64,000 bases of DNA from Puccinellia tenuiflora (GCA_012064385.1 QRDG01001868.1:244530-308529), one strand, 5' to 3'. Counted from the first letter of the stretch, positions 23,540-35,068 are shown. The notes: a model not told the origin generated them from the letters alone. Translations and numbers: made by a program.

Positions 23540-25420
23540 CAGCGGACGGCCATGCTTATGCGCAGGCACAAGGAGCCAAGGGTGATGTTCAAGTTGGACA
23601 CAGCATGTGTCTTCGACTCCATCTCTTCGCGGCTCTGTCTTCGACTCCATCTCTTCGAGGCTCCTGTTCGAGGTCCTTCATAAAATAGGATTTGGTCCGA
23701 GGTTCTGCGAAATGGGTCGCCATCCTTCCACATCGGGCACTAGGGTGTTTGGCATCAACGACCCCTTGTCAACGCAGTTGTTTGTGTTGGTGATTAACAC
23801 ACTCAAGAGTTGTTGCCTAAGAACACTGAGTTGGGGATCTTTTCCGCGACTGCGAGTGGCGTGATAGGATCTAGTCATATTGGTTTCATTATATGCGGAC
23901 GGCATGGTCATCTTTTGCCACCTGGTTGAGACAGAGTTATGCGCCGTTCGCAACAATCTGACACTCTTCAGGCATGCGTCGCAGCTGCATACCCCTTTGT
24001 GAAGTGCTCAGTCTCCCCATGTCACTTGTTTGGAGGCGGTTAGGGAGTGCCAGCTGACACCCTACCCCGTCAAGTAACTCAGTATCCCCCTCGAGATCAA
24101 GAGACTTCCGAGTCAGGCATTTTAGCCTCTGGTGGACCGAGTTGCGGACCACCTCCCCACATGTAAGGCTTCCACGATGGCTAAGGCGGTACACCTAGCT
24201 ATCGCTTGTCAGATCGGTCCTCGCAGATATCCCACTTCACCAACTCATGGTGTTGAGCCTCAATAAGAAGTCTCTCAAACGTGTGGAGAATATCCTTTAA
24301 GAAATCCATTGGGTGGCCACCAAATGATGACCACTGCCATGTCAAGTAGTCCAAGATTTGTCGTGTTCGCCACAGTTCGACGGGTTGGGTATACCTGACC
24401 TTCCCGCACGTCGATCGGCTTTTGGTTCCGTTGTCTTAGGAGGATGCGTACCGACCCCTTACGACCTTGGCGCGGGCTTGACATACGGTTCTCCAGGGAC
24501 GAGCAACAGGTGTTCGACACATCCACCAATATGTTGCTTGGCAATGGAACCTTGGCCCTCTTTTGGGAGGATTGGTGGCTTGACCGAAAGGCATTATGGG
24601 AGATAGCGTCGGACCTCTTCCCGCTAGTTTCAAGGCATCCCAGAAAGCACTGTACGGTCCGAGAGGCTCTAAATGAGTGTTGTTGGATCATTGACATTAT
24701 ATGAGCCTTGAGAATGCTCGCCTTTTGGTAATGTGTACAACCTAGTTTCGCGACGTGCATCTCAAGGTTGAGCGGTGGTAAACAACCGACTCACGGTACT
24801 CCTCTAGTCCTTGTTACGACATCCTTTTCCAAGGGGAGATTGTATCAAGATCATGGAAGGTTAACTAGAAGGCATGGGTGCCCCAGGGTGAATTTATTCA
24901 TATGTCTTGCTTGTCAGGATAGATACATGGTGGACGGGTGTGTGGCTCGCACGATGTGTACTTCCATACCATGCGAGTTGCCTGTTGTGCAAGTAATGCA
25001 TTGAGACCATGGCGCACATCCTTACTGGTTGCCATTTTTCGAGGATAATCTGGTATGAGGTGTTGTCTTGGATCCGATCCACTTCTAGACCTCCCGTTGA
25101 TGAGGACGACTTCGCGGATTGGTGGCCACTGACATTATAATCCAACCCCTCCCCCCAGCACCACCTCCCACCCAATGCGTAATGGCACTTTGCTGGTGAT
25201 CATGCTCACGGCCTGGTGGATCTAGAAACTTCGATAAAGCTTGCACTCCATGGCCTTCTTGTTTAACAATTAGGGTTGAGGAGGGCAAACACGGGGGTCA
25301 TGTGGCCTTCGCCAACTGCTTGTTAGATTAACTTGTTTAGATTGAGTTATATGGTGTTGTGTTCACCCATTCTTGCATTTGTATATAAAATCTTCTTTTC
25401 TATCAAGGCATTGGAACACA
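23540..25420 (+). pseudogene. Degenerate LINE (L1-type non-LTR retrotransposon), 3' part
   Basis: Fragments of a LINE ORF2 appear in order across all three plus frames. A reverse transcriptase segment (FDSIS, then FEVLHKIGFGPRF near 23660) comes first, then DPLSTQLFVLVINTL near 23760. Next come the C-terminal region LGNGTLALFWEDWWLDR near 24535-24590 and VNLFICLACQDRYMVDG near 24890. The final phrase is DEDDFADWW near 25100. Frameshifts and stops separate every block. A 28-bp tandem duplication (23609-23636 and 23637-23664) doubles the FDSIS codons. The 5' end and ORF1 are missing, as usual for LINE copies. No clear poly(A) tail or target duplication could be fixed. Confidence 0.78.
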
Positions 25421-25447
25421 ATGTTTTTTGCGTTTTTGCGTGACCTT

Positions 25448-25518
25448 GCACTAAAACATGTCTAGATACAAATGGAAAGCAAAAGTCCAAAACATCTTAT
25501 ATTTTGATACGGAGGGAG
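25448..25518. mobile_element. Right-arm fragment of a Stowaway MITE
   Basis: The sequence ends ACATCTTATATTTTGATACG then GAGGGAG followed by TA (25519-25520), the usual right end of a Stowaway element. The matching left arm is absent, so this is a truncated copy lying just past the 3' end of the LBD gene. Confidence 0.75.
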
Positions 25519-25633
25519 TACAAATTTGTCATGTACTCCTCTATGGAGAATGCATGAATAATGTTTGCATGTCCCTGATCAGTCAGCTCACCTAACTAGG
25601 CAGATAATCTCAACAGTGTGTGCCCGATGGCCG

Positions 25634-27014
25634 CTAGGGCTTCGCTCCTGTCGAACTCCGTTCCGAGAGCTCCCTTGCCAGGTTTTGTAGGTCGCCATAG
25701 TCGGTGTTGCTGTTGCTGGAGCCCTCTCCCATCTGGTCATATGGTTGTTGGAGATGCAGCTGCTGGTGTTGGTGTTGGAGTTGCTGCTGCAAGACCCACT
25801 GGGACTGCATCGGCAGGTCGAAGAGCGATGATAGATCATCGCCACTGGCCGGGACGTTCGACGATGAAGGAAGGTCAGAGACGGAGAATGTGGTGGTCAT
25901 TGGCACGTGTGGCTGTAGTGGGAAAGGCGGCGGCAGCAGCTCCAGCGTGGCGATGTGGGCTTGTAGGTAGGCGAGCCCGGCCTGGAGGTTTAGCACCTGG
26001 AGGAGAGGAGATCGATCAATCAATCATGACATGCACCAAGGAAGTTCACGAGTTAGATCATATCATTTGCAATGGATGCACACCTCACATCATATCTTTC
26101 TCAATACTACCATGATTAAATGAAGCGGAGGATACCTGAATGAAATGAAAATAAAAAAATGTCGGGACAAATTGATGTTTGATGTTTCCAATAAGGTAGC
26201 TTCGTGGATGGGTATCTATATATCTCTTGTGTCAAATCATTGGTACCTATCTATTTTTGTGGAAAATTGGTGGATTCTATTAAAAGGCCTTAGATGTGGG
26301 AGCAACGCCGCAACTATTTTATACTTCTTAATAGTGCGTTGGTTGGATCTTAAACTTGAGACCTCTTGAGACCTATTAGATTTGATACCATATTGAACTG
26401 ATATAGTACTTACCTAAACCAAAAATCGAACTTTTGAAAAGGCGATATTCTATATATTTCAACAGGTTCTACACCAGTATAATCAAATCCGTTGGCTTGC
26501 TTGACTTTCTAGGTTTTACTCCTCCCAAAAGGAGGCCCATTCGCTTCCTTTGGAAAATGAGGAAGAAAAAAAAACGAAAAAACTGATCAAAGTGCACCTT
26601 CCAAAAGCAGTATCCATCGATCGATGATCATCTTCCAACGACGATTGCACGTTAGACAGAGGGAGGGAGAGAGAGAGTCCTAGCTGTAGTGGTGGTGATG
26701 TGCATACTACGCACCTGTTGCTGGAGGGCGAAGATGTGGGGGATGCAGCCATAGACGGGGTCGCGGAGGCGCTCCTGCGCCTCGTAGCAGACGGTGATCA
26801 CGGCGTCGAGACGCTTGTGGGGAGGGATCTGGAGGAGGAGCTTGGACACGTTGCTAGCGCCGAACACCTTGTGCACCGCCGAGAACTGCGCCGCCCCTTG
26901 CTCCGAGTCGAAGTAGGGCGCGAAGATGCAACCGGCCACGCACTTGCGCCGCAAGAACTTGCACGCCCCGCAGGGCCCTCCACCTGCACCGCCCGACGAC
27001 GACGAGCCGCTCAT
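25634..27014 (-). CDS. LOB-domain transcription factor, class I (LBD18/LBD30-like)
   Basis: Two exons on the minus strand, 26715-27014 and 25634-25996, joined by a 718-bp GT-AG intron; 220 residues. After a Ser/Gly-rich start, the zinc-binding block is C15-x2-C18-x6-C25-x3-C29 (CGACKFLRRKCVAGC). It is followed by the FGASNVSKLL block and the DPVYGC phrase. The intron falls exactly after ALQQQ, and exon 2 opens VLNLQAGLAYLQAH, the leucine-zipper-like coil (Lx6Lx3Lx6L) of class I members, here with Ile at one position. The C-terminal half is Gln-rich and ends near DLQNLARELSERSS, similar to LBD18/LBD30. Such proteins bind DNA in the nucleus as dimers and act in lateral organ, root and vascular development. 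The start is the first ATG in frame with the domain. The domain is intact. Confidence 0.93.
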
Positions 27015-27082
27015 TCTCCAAGGCAACGGACTTCAGTCAAGGGGCATGGATGTTTGTCCCATCGGTGGAGGGTGGTGTCGAT

Positions 27083-27091
27083 CTATATAAT
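27083..27091 (-). promoter_or_regulatory. Candidate TATA box of the LBD gene
   Basis: Minus-strand ATTATATAG lies about 70 bases upstream of the ATG at 27014. A second A/T-rich candidate (GTATATAAAG) lies near 27134-27143. Confidence 0.45.
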
Positions 27092-27508
27092 GGTAGAGTC
27101 ATTAATAGTTTCCAACTTTGAGCTATGCTGGGGCTTTATATACGCGCTTATTTTGGCATCATTGTATTGATGGCGAGCTAGACTTTAGAGCCAAGGCAAC
27201 TATGGACATTAATTGGAATTCCATCCATCCTTCTTGTCGATAGATCCTAATAAAAGAATATAAATACTTTTAGAGACATTAAGTCAAAGCAAAATTCATT
27301 TGTGATTAACGAAACTAAAGCAAACGTAGTAAAGCTGAAATCTTGGACCTGCAATAAGAACATAGCATTGACACAGACATAACTGATGACAGTAAAAGAA
27401 ATTCAGTAGAAACTACCGAGAACATTTGACAATTTTGGTATCTATCGATGCCAAAGCTCGAGGTTGCGGGTCAGCGGAGTCGCGGCTGACACTGGCCGGT
27501 TGTGTAGG
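27092..27508. other. Upstream region of the LBD gene
   Basis: No gene is seen. This stretch separates the LBD promoter from the Sirevirus insertion, which lies only about 500 bases upstream of the LBD start codon. Confidence 0.4.
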
Positions 27509-27513
27509 GTTGT

Positions 27514-28823
27514 TGAAAGAACATTTCCTAAACCCTATTTGTTTTGTGTGTTAGTTAACAACACTAATGATTATCTAATATGATGCTAAGTGATGCAAGT
27601 TAATTGATATATTTCTACCTTTAGCTTCACTCCCCAAAAAGCGAAGAAATGACAAAGTGTTCTTGCTGCAGGAATTTTCCTGGCCGGAGTTTCCGGCCTG
27701 TCAGGCCGGAGTCTCCGGCCCCTGGATTTTCCTGCCCTCTGGCCAGCGTGTGGTGCGGTACTGGATACCCCTCCGGAGTACCACCAGAGGGTGTCCGGAG
27801 TCTCCGGGAGACCGGAGTCTCCGGCCCTGGCTACCGGAGTCTCCGGCCAGTCCTGCGTCCTCGACTTTTCTCCGCCCGGGTGCGGAGTCTCCGTCCTGCA
27901 CCGGAGTCTCCGGCCCTCCAGACCGGAGTTTCTGGCCCTCCCCGAAGCAAGTGAAGTGTGGTGCGCCACTGTATGGGTGTCCGGAGAACCCCCGGAAGGA
28001 GACCGGAGTCTCCGGCCAACACCGGAGTCTCCGACCCACTTAGGCCGGAGTCTTCGGCATAAGTGACCCCCAACGGCTATAATTCTCAGAGGGGTATAAA
28101 TACCCCTCCACCTACCTCAGGACAGCTAGCTCATCCAGCATTTATGAACCCTAATATTTGAGAGCTCAAAATCACAAGATCTCCCAATTCCTCCGTCCAA
28201 ACACGTTGATCTTCGGAGGATTGAAGGAGAAGACCCGGATCTACATCTTCACCAAGCCGTTCTTCATTTCCCCCTCGTTCACTCAAGGATTCTTGTTTCT
28301 AGGGTTAGCTTTGTGTTACCCTAGATTCTTGTGCTCATTTGTTGTTGTATTTGTGACAGTGTTGTTGATTTGGGAGCCCCCAATTCAGTTGTGGGTGTGT
28401 GCCCCAAGAACCGTGTAAGGGCTCCGGATTCCGCCTTGAAGGACTCCGAATAGTGGAAGGTGAACCAAGCCTTTGTGGCAAAGTTCATCGGAGAATAGGG
28501 TGAGGCCTTTGTGGCGTTGAGTAGGCCTTTGTGGCAAGCTCACACCCCTCCAACGAGACGTACTCCCTTAACAAGGAGGAACTCGGGAATACATCCTTGT
28601 CTCCGCGTGCTTCCCTTCGGTTACCTCTTTCCATCTATCTTGTTCTTACGTTGTGCTACTTGTTTAATCGTAATTGCCATCTTGTCATATAGGTAAATTC
28701 ATCGTAGATGCATGTCTAGATAATTTACCGTTTTGCTAAAGCCTAAAATTGAAAAAGTTTTAAGATTTGGTGTAGCACCTATTCACCCCCCCCCCCCTCT
28801 AGGTGCCCTTACGATCCCTTTTA
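27514..28823 (+). repeat. 5' LTR of the outer Sirevirus-like element
   Basis: 1310 bp from TGAAAGAACATTTCC to GATCCCTTTTA. The U3 part holds an array of the palindrome CCGGAGTCTCCGG: six exact copies and at least five near-copies between about 27680 and 28060. A TATA box (TATAAATA, 28095-28102) follows. A run of 12 C at 28786-28797 lies near the 3' end. It ends in TA rather than the usual CA, in both copies. Confidence 0.93.
28095..28102 (+). promoter_or_regulatory. LTR TATA box, outer element
   Basis: TATAAATA sits in a short inverted repeat (AGGGGTATAAATACCCCT), just downstream of the palindrome array. The 3' LTR copy has lost one A (TATAATA near 49754). Confidence 0.7.
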
Positions 28824-28824
28824 A

Positions 28825-28838
28825 TTGGTATCAGAGCC
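28825..28838 (+). promoter_or_regulatory. Primer-binding site of the outer element
   Basis: TTGGTATCAGAGCC follows the 5' LTR after one base and is complementary to the 3' end of initiator methionine tRNA. Confidence 0.92.
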
Positions 28839-28874
28839 TTGGCTCTTAAATTAGGTTTAACCGCCTAAGAGAGT

Positions 28875-31361
28875 ATGGGTGACGGCGATGGTGTGTCGGA
28901 TGGTAGCACCCCTCCGGTGACCATGGATGATCTCAAGAGTTTGGAAACAAGCTTGAAATCAACCATGAACACTCAAATGGAGGAGTTGCGTGCTATGATG
29001 AGGGAACTCATGAAGGCTAACATGCCACCCGCTACATCATCCCTAGAGGCTAATGCTTCCGCCGCACATGTTGGGGAGGGCGAACAACGCACTAATGAAT
29101 CCCTTCCTAAAATTGATGGTGGGAGGCCGGGTTACAATGCGGTTCCATTCGCATACTCGGCCGACCTCCCTATGCCACATTATCATATAAACAATAGGGG
29201 TGATCCACCTAAGCTTAATCCATCTTGTTTTACTAATTGGCAATTTATGATGAAATCTCATGTCAAGGGCTCTTCTAGTGAACTATGGAGAATCATTGAA
29301 GTTGGGTTCAAGGGCGTCGATCCAAACAACATGACAAGAAGAGAAGCCGTGGATTCTCAACTCAATGACTTGGCTCTCAACATCATTCACACCGCCGTGG
29401 AAGAAAAGCACATGTCTCTCATCGAGCTTGCCACCACCGCCAAAGAAGCGTGGGATATTCTCACTAAAGAGTTTGTTGGTAATGAGAGCATGCAAAGGAA
29501 TAGGTTTGAAGCTTTGACCAACCAAGCCGAGGGCTTTTTCATGATAGAAGGTGAAGACCATGAAGAAATGTATCGAAGGCTCAAGACCCTTGCCACTCAA
29601 TTTCGAGCCCTTGGTGCAACCTATGTGGATGATGCTTGGATAAAGAGGAAGTATGTGAGTGCCCTTTGGCCGTTTGAATCTACCGACTTGAAGAGTCTCC
29701 AAGGAAGACACAACTATCACCTCATGTCATCTAATGAGTTTATCAAGCAGATGGCGGCATACAAGGTGGCCGCTAAGAACGCCGAAGATGCTCGAGCCCG
29801 AGCCATTGGAATGCATAGAGGATCTTCACTTGCTTTGAAGGCTAAGGTTGTGGTACAAGACAATGATGATGAGACTCAAGAAGATGTGTCACATTGGGAT
29901 CCCAAAGAGCTTGAAGACACTCTCAAGGATTACTCGGCTCTCACCTCCAAAGTCTTTTGGAAGAGCCCGTCCAAGGCAAGGGATTTTGTCAACAAGACCG
30001 TTGGAAGGAAGGAGGGTGGACAAAGGGTTCGTTCTTGCTACAATTATCAAGACAAATATCACTTTGTGGCCGATTGTCCGTTTGAGAATAGAGAACACCA
30101 TGGAGGGAAGCTTGTTCGAAAGGACAAGTCTAAGGACGCCCATAGGAAACCTTTCTTCAAGAAGAATGCTATCAACAAGAAGCCTCCAAGGATTGTGTTG
30201 CTTGCTCAAGAAGAGTACTCATCCGGAGAAGAAGAAGAACCCAAAGATGAAGTAGCCGCCATTGCTATTGCTTCTTCATCATCTCCTTCCCTATTTGAAT
30301 CCCCCAATGAGAATGTCTCCAACTCCTCCGCAAGATGCTTCATGGCCAAGACTACCGAGGTATCACCTCCCTCATATCCTAAGGCTATAAGTTCTATGGA
30401 TGATGCTACTAGTCTTAAAATCAAAGAGGAGATTGTTGCTTTCGATCATTTTATCACTAACATGCAAGGTGAAACAAAGAAGCATGTTGAGGCTCTTATG
30501 AGTCAATATGGTGAAGCTCAAGAAATGCTTGAGATCAAGGGTAAGATCGAAAGAGAGGATGCTATGGAAATTGCATCTTTAAAAGACAATCTAGAAGAAG
30601 AACATGAGCTTAGAGTTTCTTTAGAGCAACAACTTGAATCTATAGAAGAATCTAATGATGTTATTGTTGCTAAACTCATTAAAGAACGGGACCATGCAAT
30701 TGCTAAATACAAAGCATGTAAGAAAGAAAAGGTCGAGCTTGGTGTTGGTCATTCTAGACTAACCGAGGAGCGAGAGAAGCTCTCCAAGGCCTACAAAGCT
30801 TTGGAGAGTGAGCACTCTACCCTCACCAAGTCGTATGAACAACTTCAAGCTCAACCGCCTAAAAATGATATGCCTAGTTCCTCCACTCCTATTACTTGTG
30901 ATCATGCAAATATCATTGAGGAAAATGCTAGGTTGAAGATCAATCTTGCAAAGGCCATCTCCCTAGGTAAGAAACCGTTTGTCACCTCACAAAAAGGGAG
31001 AGTTGGTCTTGGCTACGTTGAGGAAGAAAAGGAGAAAGAGAGCTTCATGAAGGATGCTAGAGCTCCTCAAATTAAGAAGGCCAACGTTACTAGTACTCCT
31101 CAAGCAAAGAGGATCTCTCAAGCAAAGAAGAAGGTCAACATTGCTAGTGGTGGTGCCACAAGGGGCAAAACCATTAGTGATGACTTTGCGGGAAAGACTA
31201 ACCCTCACTACATTATATTTGTTGATTATTATGGGGATGTCTATGCTAAGTTTGTTGGTCCTAGAAATGTACCCATTGCTCGTTCTATTTGGGTTCCTAA
31301 GACCCTTGTTGCTAACAAAAGAGGACCCATTGAAAAATGGGGACCTAAATCCAAGCAATGA
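28875..31361 (+). CDS. Sirevirus-like gag protein
   Basis: An 828-residue ORF starts at ATG 28875. It has a Copia gag core (about residues 110-290, with WDILTKEFVGNESMQRNRFE). A zinc-knuckle region at residue 388 reads C-Y-N-Y-x4-H-x4-C, so the second cysteine of CX2CX4HX4C is replaced by tyrosine. After about residue 510 comes a long coiled coil (GKIEREDAMEIASLKDNLEE), and the end is basic. Gag forms the particle; coiled coils in gag are known in Sireviruses. A TGA at 31359-31361 ends the frame. Pol resumes in the +1 frame and meets a TAG at 31369-31371, so the gag-pol link is broken. The coiled-coil part is clearly related to that of the inner element's gag. Confidence 0.88.
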   Translation: MGDGDGVSDGSTPPVTMDDLKSLETSLKSTMNTQMEELRAMMRELMKANMPPATSSLEANASAAHVGEGEQRTNESLPKIDGGRPGYNAVPFAYSADLPMPHYHINNRGDPPKLNPSCFTNWQFMMKSHVKGSSSELWRIIEVGFKGVDPNNMTRREAVDSQLNDLALNIIHTAVEEKHMSLIELATTAKEAWDILTKEFVGNESMQRNRFEALTNQAEGFFMIEGEDHEEMYRRLKTLATQFRALGATYVDDAWIKRKYVSALWPFESTDLKSLQGRHNYHLMSSNEFIKQMAAYKVAAKNAEDARARAIGMHRGSSLALKAKVVVQDNDDETQEDVSHWDPKELEDTLKDYSALTSKVFWKSPSKARDFVNKTVGRKEGGQRVRSCYNYQDKYHFVADCPFENREHHGGKLVRKDKSKDAHRKPFFKKNAINKKPPRIVLLAQEEYSSGEEEEPKDEVAAIAIASSSSPSLFESPNENVSNSSARCFMAKTTEVSPPSYPKAISSMDDATSLKIKEEIVAFDHFITNMQGETKKHVEALMSQYGEAQEMLEIKGKIEREDAMEIASLKDNLEEEHELRVSLEQQLESIEESNDVIVAKLIKERDHAIAKYKACKKEKVELGVGHSRLTEEREKLSKAYKALESEHSTLTKSYEQLQAQPPKNDMPSSSTPITCDHANIIEENARLKINLAKAISLGKKPFVTSQKGRVGLGYVEEEKEKESFMKDARAPQIKKANVTSTPQAKRISQAKKKVNIASGGATRGKTISDDFAGKTNPHYIIFVDYYGDVYAKFVGPRNVPIARSIWVPKTLVANKRGPIEKWGPKSKQ

Positions 31362-31398
31362 TTTCTTATAGGACTATGCTTCCGGTGGGTCAAAATGG

Positions 31399-32685
31399 GT
31401 GCTTGATAGTGGATGCACAAAACATATGACCGGAAGCAAGGAGTTGATGACAGAATTGAGATCAAATCTAAATCATGCAACCATCACTTATGGAGATCGA
31501 TCTAAATCCGAGGTATTGGGCTTTGGCAAGGTGGTAGTCGCTAAGGATATCACCTTAGCGAATGTCATGCTTGTCAAAGACCTTGGTTTTAATTTACTTT
31601 CCGTTCATGCACTTAATAAGATGGGTTATGCCATCTTCTTTGATATTGATGTTGTGGTAATCTTGTGGAGCAAGACTCTAAAGGTCGCTTTCGTTGGGTA
31701 CGTCGAGGATGATTTGTTTGTGGTTGACTTTTCGAGGGAAACCACTTCAAATTCGATGTGCTTATTCAGAAAGGCCGACAAGGGTTGGTTGTGGCATCGC
31801 CGCCTAGCCCATGTCAATATGAGAACTTTGCAAAGTCTTCACAAGGGAGGCCACATTCTCGGACTAAAAGAAGATGTCTCTTTTGCCAAAGATCGTGTTT
31901 GTAGGGCTTGTGTTGAAGGAAAGATGCATGATTCTCCCCATCCGTCCAAGACTATTATTTCTTCCAAGAGGATCTTGGAGCTCCTCCATGTGGATCTTTT
32001 TGGTGCCGTTCCCGAAGCTAGTCTTGGTGGGAAGAAGTATTGCTTGGTGATAGTTGATGATTATTCAAGATTCACTTGGGTTTATTTCTTCAAGTCGAAG
32101 AGTGAAACCCAACAAACCTTCATCGACTTCTCCGTTGAAATGCAACGTCAACACAATGTCCCCATATTGGCAATTAGAAGTGATAATGGCTCCGAGTTCA
32201 AAAACTATACCCTCAATGAGTTTCTTAGTGAAGAGGGCATTCGTCATCAATATTCCGCAACCTATACCCCTCAACAAAATGGTGTAGCCGAGAGGAAGAA
32301 CCGGACTCTTATGGATATAGCAAGGTCCATGTTAGCGGAGTTTAAGACTCCGTTGACCTTTTGGGCGGAGGCTATTTCCACGGCTTGTCACTCCTCCAAC
32401 CGGCTCTACTTCCGCAAAGGGTTGAACAAGACTCCTTATGAGATCCTCACCGGCAACAAACCTAACATCTCCTACTTCCGTGTCTTCGGTTGTAAGTGTT
32501 TCTATTTGATCAAAGGTTGTCGCTTAACTAAATTCGAATCTAAATCTCTAGAGGGTATATTTGTTGGTTACGGTGCCGAATCCCACACTTATAGAATCTA
32601 TGATAAAGCCACACGGCGTATCATAGAATCTTGTAGTGTGGTGTTCGAGGAAAATAACGGCTCCCAAGTGGCGCAATTTCATGTT
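31399..32685 (+). pseudogene. Pol part 1: protease and integrase, cut by the inner element
   Basis: The protease start is LDSGCTKHMTG with the catalytic D-S-G. The pre-integrase H-H-C-C zinc region follows (LWHRRLAHVNMRTLQ and CRACVEGKM). The integrase core keeps its acidic triad: HVDLFG, IRSDNGSEF and ERKNRT. The frame is open to the insertion point but begins after a TAG at 31369-31371 and is not joined to gag. It stops within three codons of the inner LTR. The remainder of pol lies at 43253-45328, after the inner element. Confidence 0.9.
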
Positions 32686-35067
32686 TGAAAGTGCATGGTT
32701 GATCCCATGCATGGTTTTGGTAATTAATGACAATCTCTATGGACTAATATTTGCATTGAGCTATATTTGTAGGTGTCCATTTGCTTGCTTGTCTCCATTT
32801 GTTGGAGTCAAGGTCTCGCTTGTTCTCCATGTGTTGGAGTCAAGGTTTAGGGAAGAAGATCATTTGTTGATCAAGGCCAAGGTGTTCGTCATCGAGAGAA
32901 AGGCCAAGTGAAGATATACCGAAGGAGTGCTTTCCCCATCTTGGTGTATGGGGGAGCGTCATGTGAATCTTCACCAAGCAAGGCGTAATCAAGAAAGGTG
33001 GTTTGCCTTGAGGAGATGAAGATCGTCTTCATCGACCTCAAGTGGTTTAAGCGCAAGGCAAAGGTATGATCTTGATAGGGTTTTTATTTTACCGGTCTCA
33101 TGATGTTTAGTGAGAGACCGGATTATAGGATAGATAGCCATACTATCAAGAGGGGCTCTCGACCGAGTATCGTGATCGTATCGTTCGTGGAGAGCTCAAA
33201 CCTTTGCATCCATGCAATCATCTTTGTTGGTTCTTATTTGGCTTTTATCCTTGTGAGAATTTAGAGTTTGTGTTCATCTCCATACCAAGCTCTAGTTCAT
33301 CAAAAACGGATCTCATGAATATCTTCTTGCGTTTTTTATATCGGAGGTTTTACCGGTTTATCTCTTCTACGAGAGGTCAAACTCTCTCCTTATGTTTTCC
33401 TCCTCACATGATAGACTATGATGTGTATATGCATGATCTTGTAGGGCTTGTGATTATCTTCGAAACAAGCCCAAGATCATAGAAAACGGAGTCTTGATGA
33501 ACATCTTATTGCATTTGTGATGTTGGAGGATTTACCGGTTGTTCTTTTATAGAGAGGTTTTACCTTTCCCCATTTGGTTTTATCCTCCCTTGATGGACTA
33601 TGATGTTTCTCTGCATGATCTTGTAGAACTTTTCGTTGCGATTCCAACGAGCCCAAGATCATCGAAAACGGAGTCCGGATGATTAAGTTATGATTTTTCT
33701 CGTACCGGTTGTTCTGCAGTTTTTTTGTCCGGCGGTAGTACCGCTGCGGCAGCGGTAGTACCGCTACACCTGGAGCGGAACTGCTGCTGCACAGCGCCCG
33801 GTACCGTTGGTGGTACCGCTGGTGGTACCGGTGCGCCCTTTTTGCGTACTGGTATCCCCCCGGTACCCCGGCGGTAGCAGCCACGTTCTACCGCTGGAAT
33901 CATCATTTTCAGTCAAAAAGGGTCCCAGAGGTAGTACCGCTGGCGTAGAGGTAGTACCGCCCAGAGGTAGTACCGCCAGGCTAGAGGTAGTACCGCTGGG
34001 TACGATTTTGCACATAACGGTCAGATTTCGGGGGACCTATTTAAGGGGCCTTCTTCCCCAATGGTTCCCCACAAAAGGCAGCACGTTTTCCCCTCTCTCT
34101 CCCACCATTGTTGACCTTGAAAAGCTTCCCCCCCTCTCAATCCCTCCAATGAATCTTGCATATTTTTGAGGGAAAAGTGAGAGGAGATCTAGATCTACAT
34201 TTCCACCAATCAATCTCTCCTCTAAGTGAGGGGAACCTAGTGGATCTAGTTCTTGGAGTTCTTTTGTGGTTCTCCTCTTTGTTCTTCCTCTCTTATTCCC
34301 CCCAAAGCATTTGTTGCTTGGTTGGAATTTGGGAGTGAAGGACTTGACCACTTTGTGTGTTCTTGCCTCGTGCATTTGTTGCATTGGGTTGCTCTCTCCA
34401 CGGTGATACGTGAAGTTGAAGGTTGAAGAGCTTGTTACTCTTGGGTGCATTGTGTTCCCAAGAGCTTGTTGCCTCTTGGGTGCATTGTGTACCCTAGACG
34501 GTTTGGAGGTGCCGCGAAGACTTCGAGTTGTGAAGCTTCGGCACGAGTTTGGGAGCCCCCAATTGAGTTGTGGGTGTGTGCCCCAAGAGAAGTTGTAAAG
34601 GGCTCCGGAATCCGCCCCGAAGGATTCCGATAGTGGAAGGTGAACCAAACCTTTGGGTGCGGTTCATCGGAGAATAGGGTGAGGCCTTTGTGGCATCTTG
34701 AGTAGGCCTCTTGTGGCGAGCTCACACCCCTCCAACGAGACGTACTCCCTTAACAAGGAGGAACTCGGGAATACATCCTCGTCTCCGTGTGCCTCGGTTA
34801 TTTCTATACCCGAGCTTTACTTATGCAATTTACATTGTGATAGCCTTCGTGCTTGAAGTTCATATCTTGCTATCATCTTGTTGCTTGAATTGCTTAGCAT
34901 AAGTTGTTGGTGCACATAGGTAACCCTAGCATATTAGGTTGTTGGCTTGTTAATTTAAACACATAGTTTTATTCCGCAATTTTCAAGCCCCTAATTAGAA
35001 AAAGTTTTAATCGCCTATTCACCCCCCCCCCCCTCTAGGCGACATCTCGGGCATAGTTGTTCTTTCA
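32686..35067 (+). repeat. 5' LTR of the inner element
   Basis: 2382 bp from TGAAAGTGCATGG to GTTCTTTCA. About 33728-34005 carries an array of the palindrome GCGGTAGTACCGC (two exact copies and at least four half-copies AGGTAGTACCGC). A TATA-like CTATTTAAGG lies near 34038. A run of 12 C precedes CTCTAGGCG near the 3' end, the same arrangement as in the outer element. Confidence 0.92.
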
Positions 35068-35068
35068 A

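Noticed and set aside
24444..24704. Separate small gene
   Set aside because: The residues match the C-terminal part of LINE ORF2 and fit the order of other LINE fragments on both sides.
26700..27170. Plus-strand ORF opposite the LBD domain
   Set aside because: Antisense shadow of the strongly conserved LOB domain.
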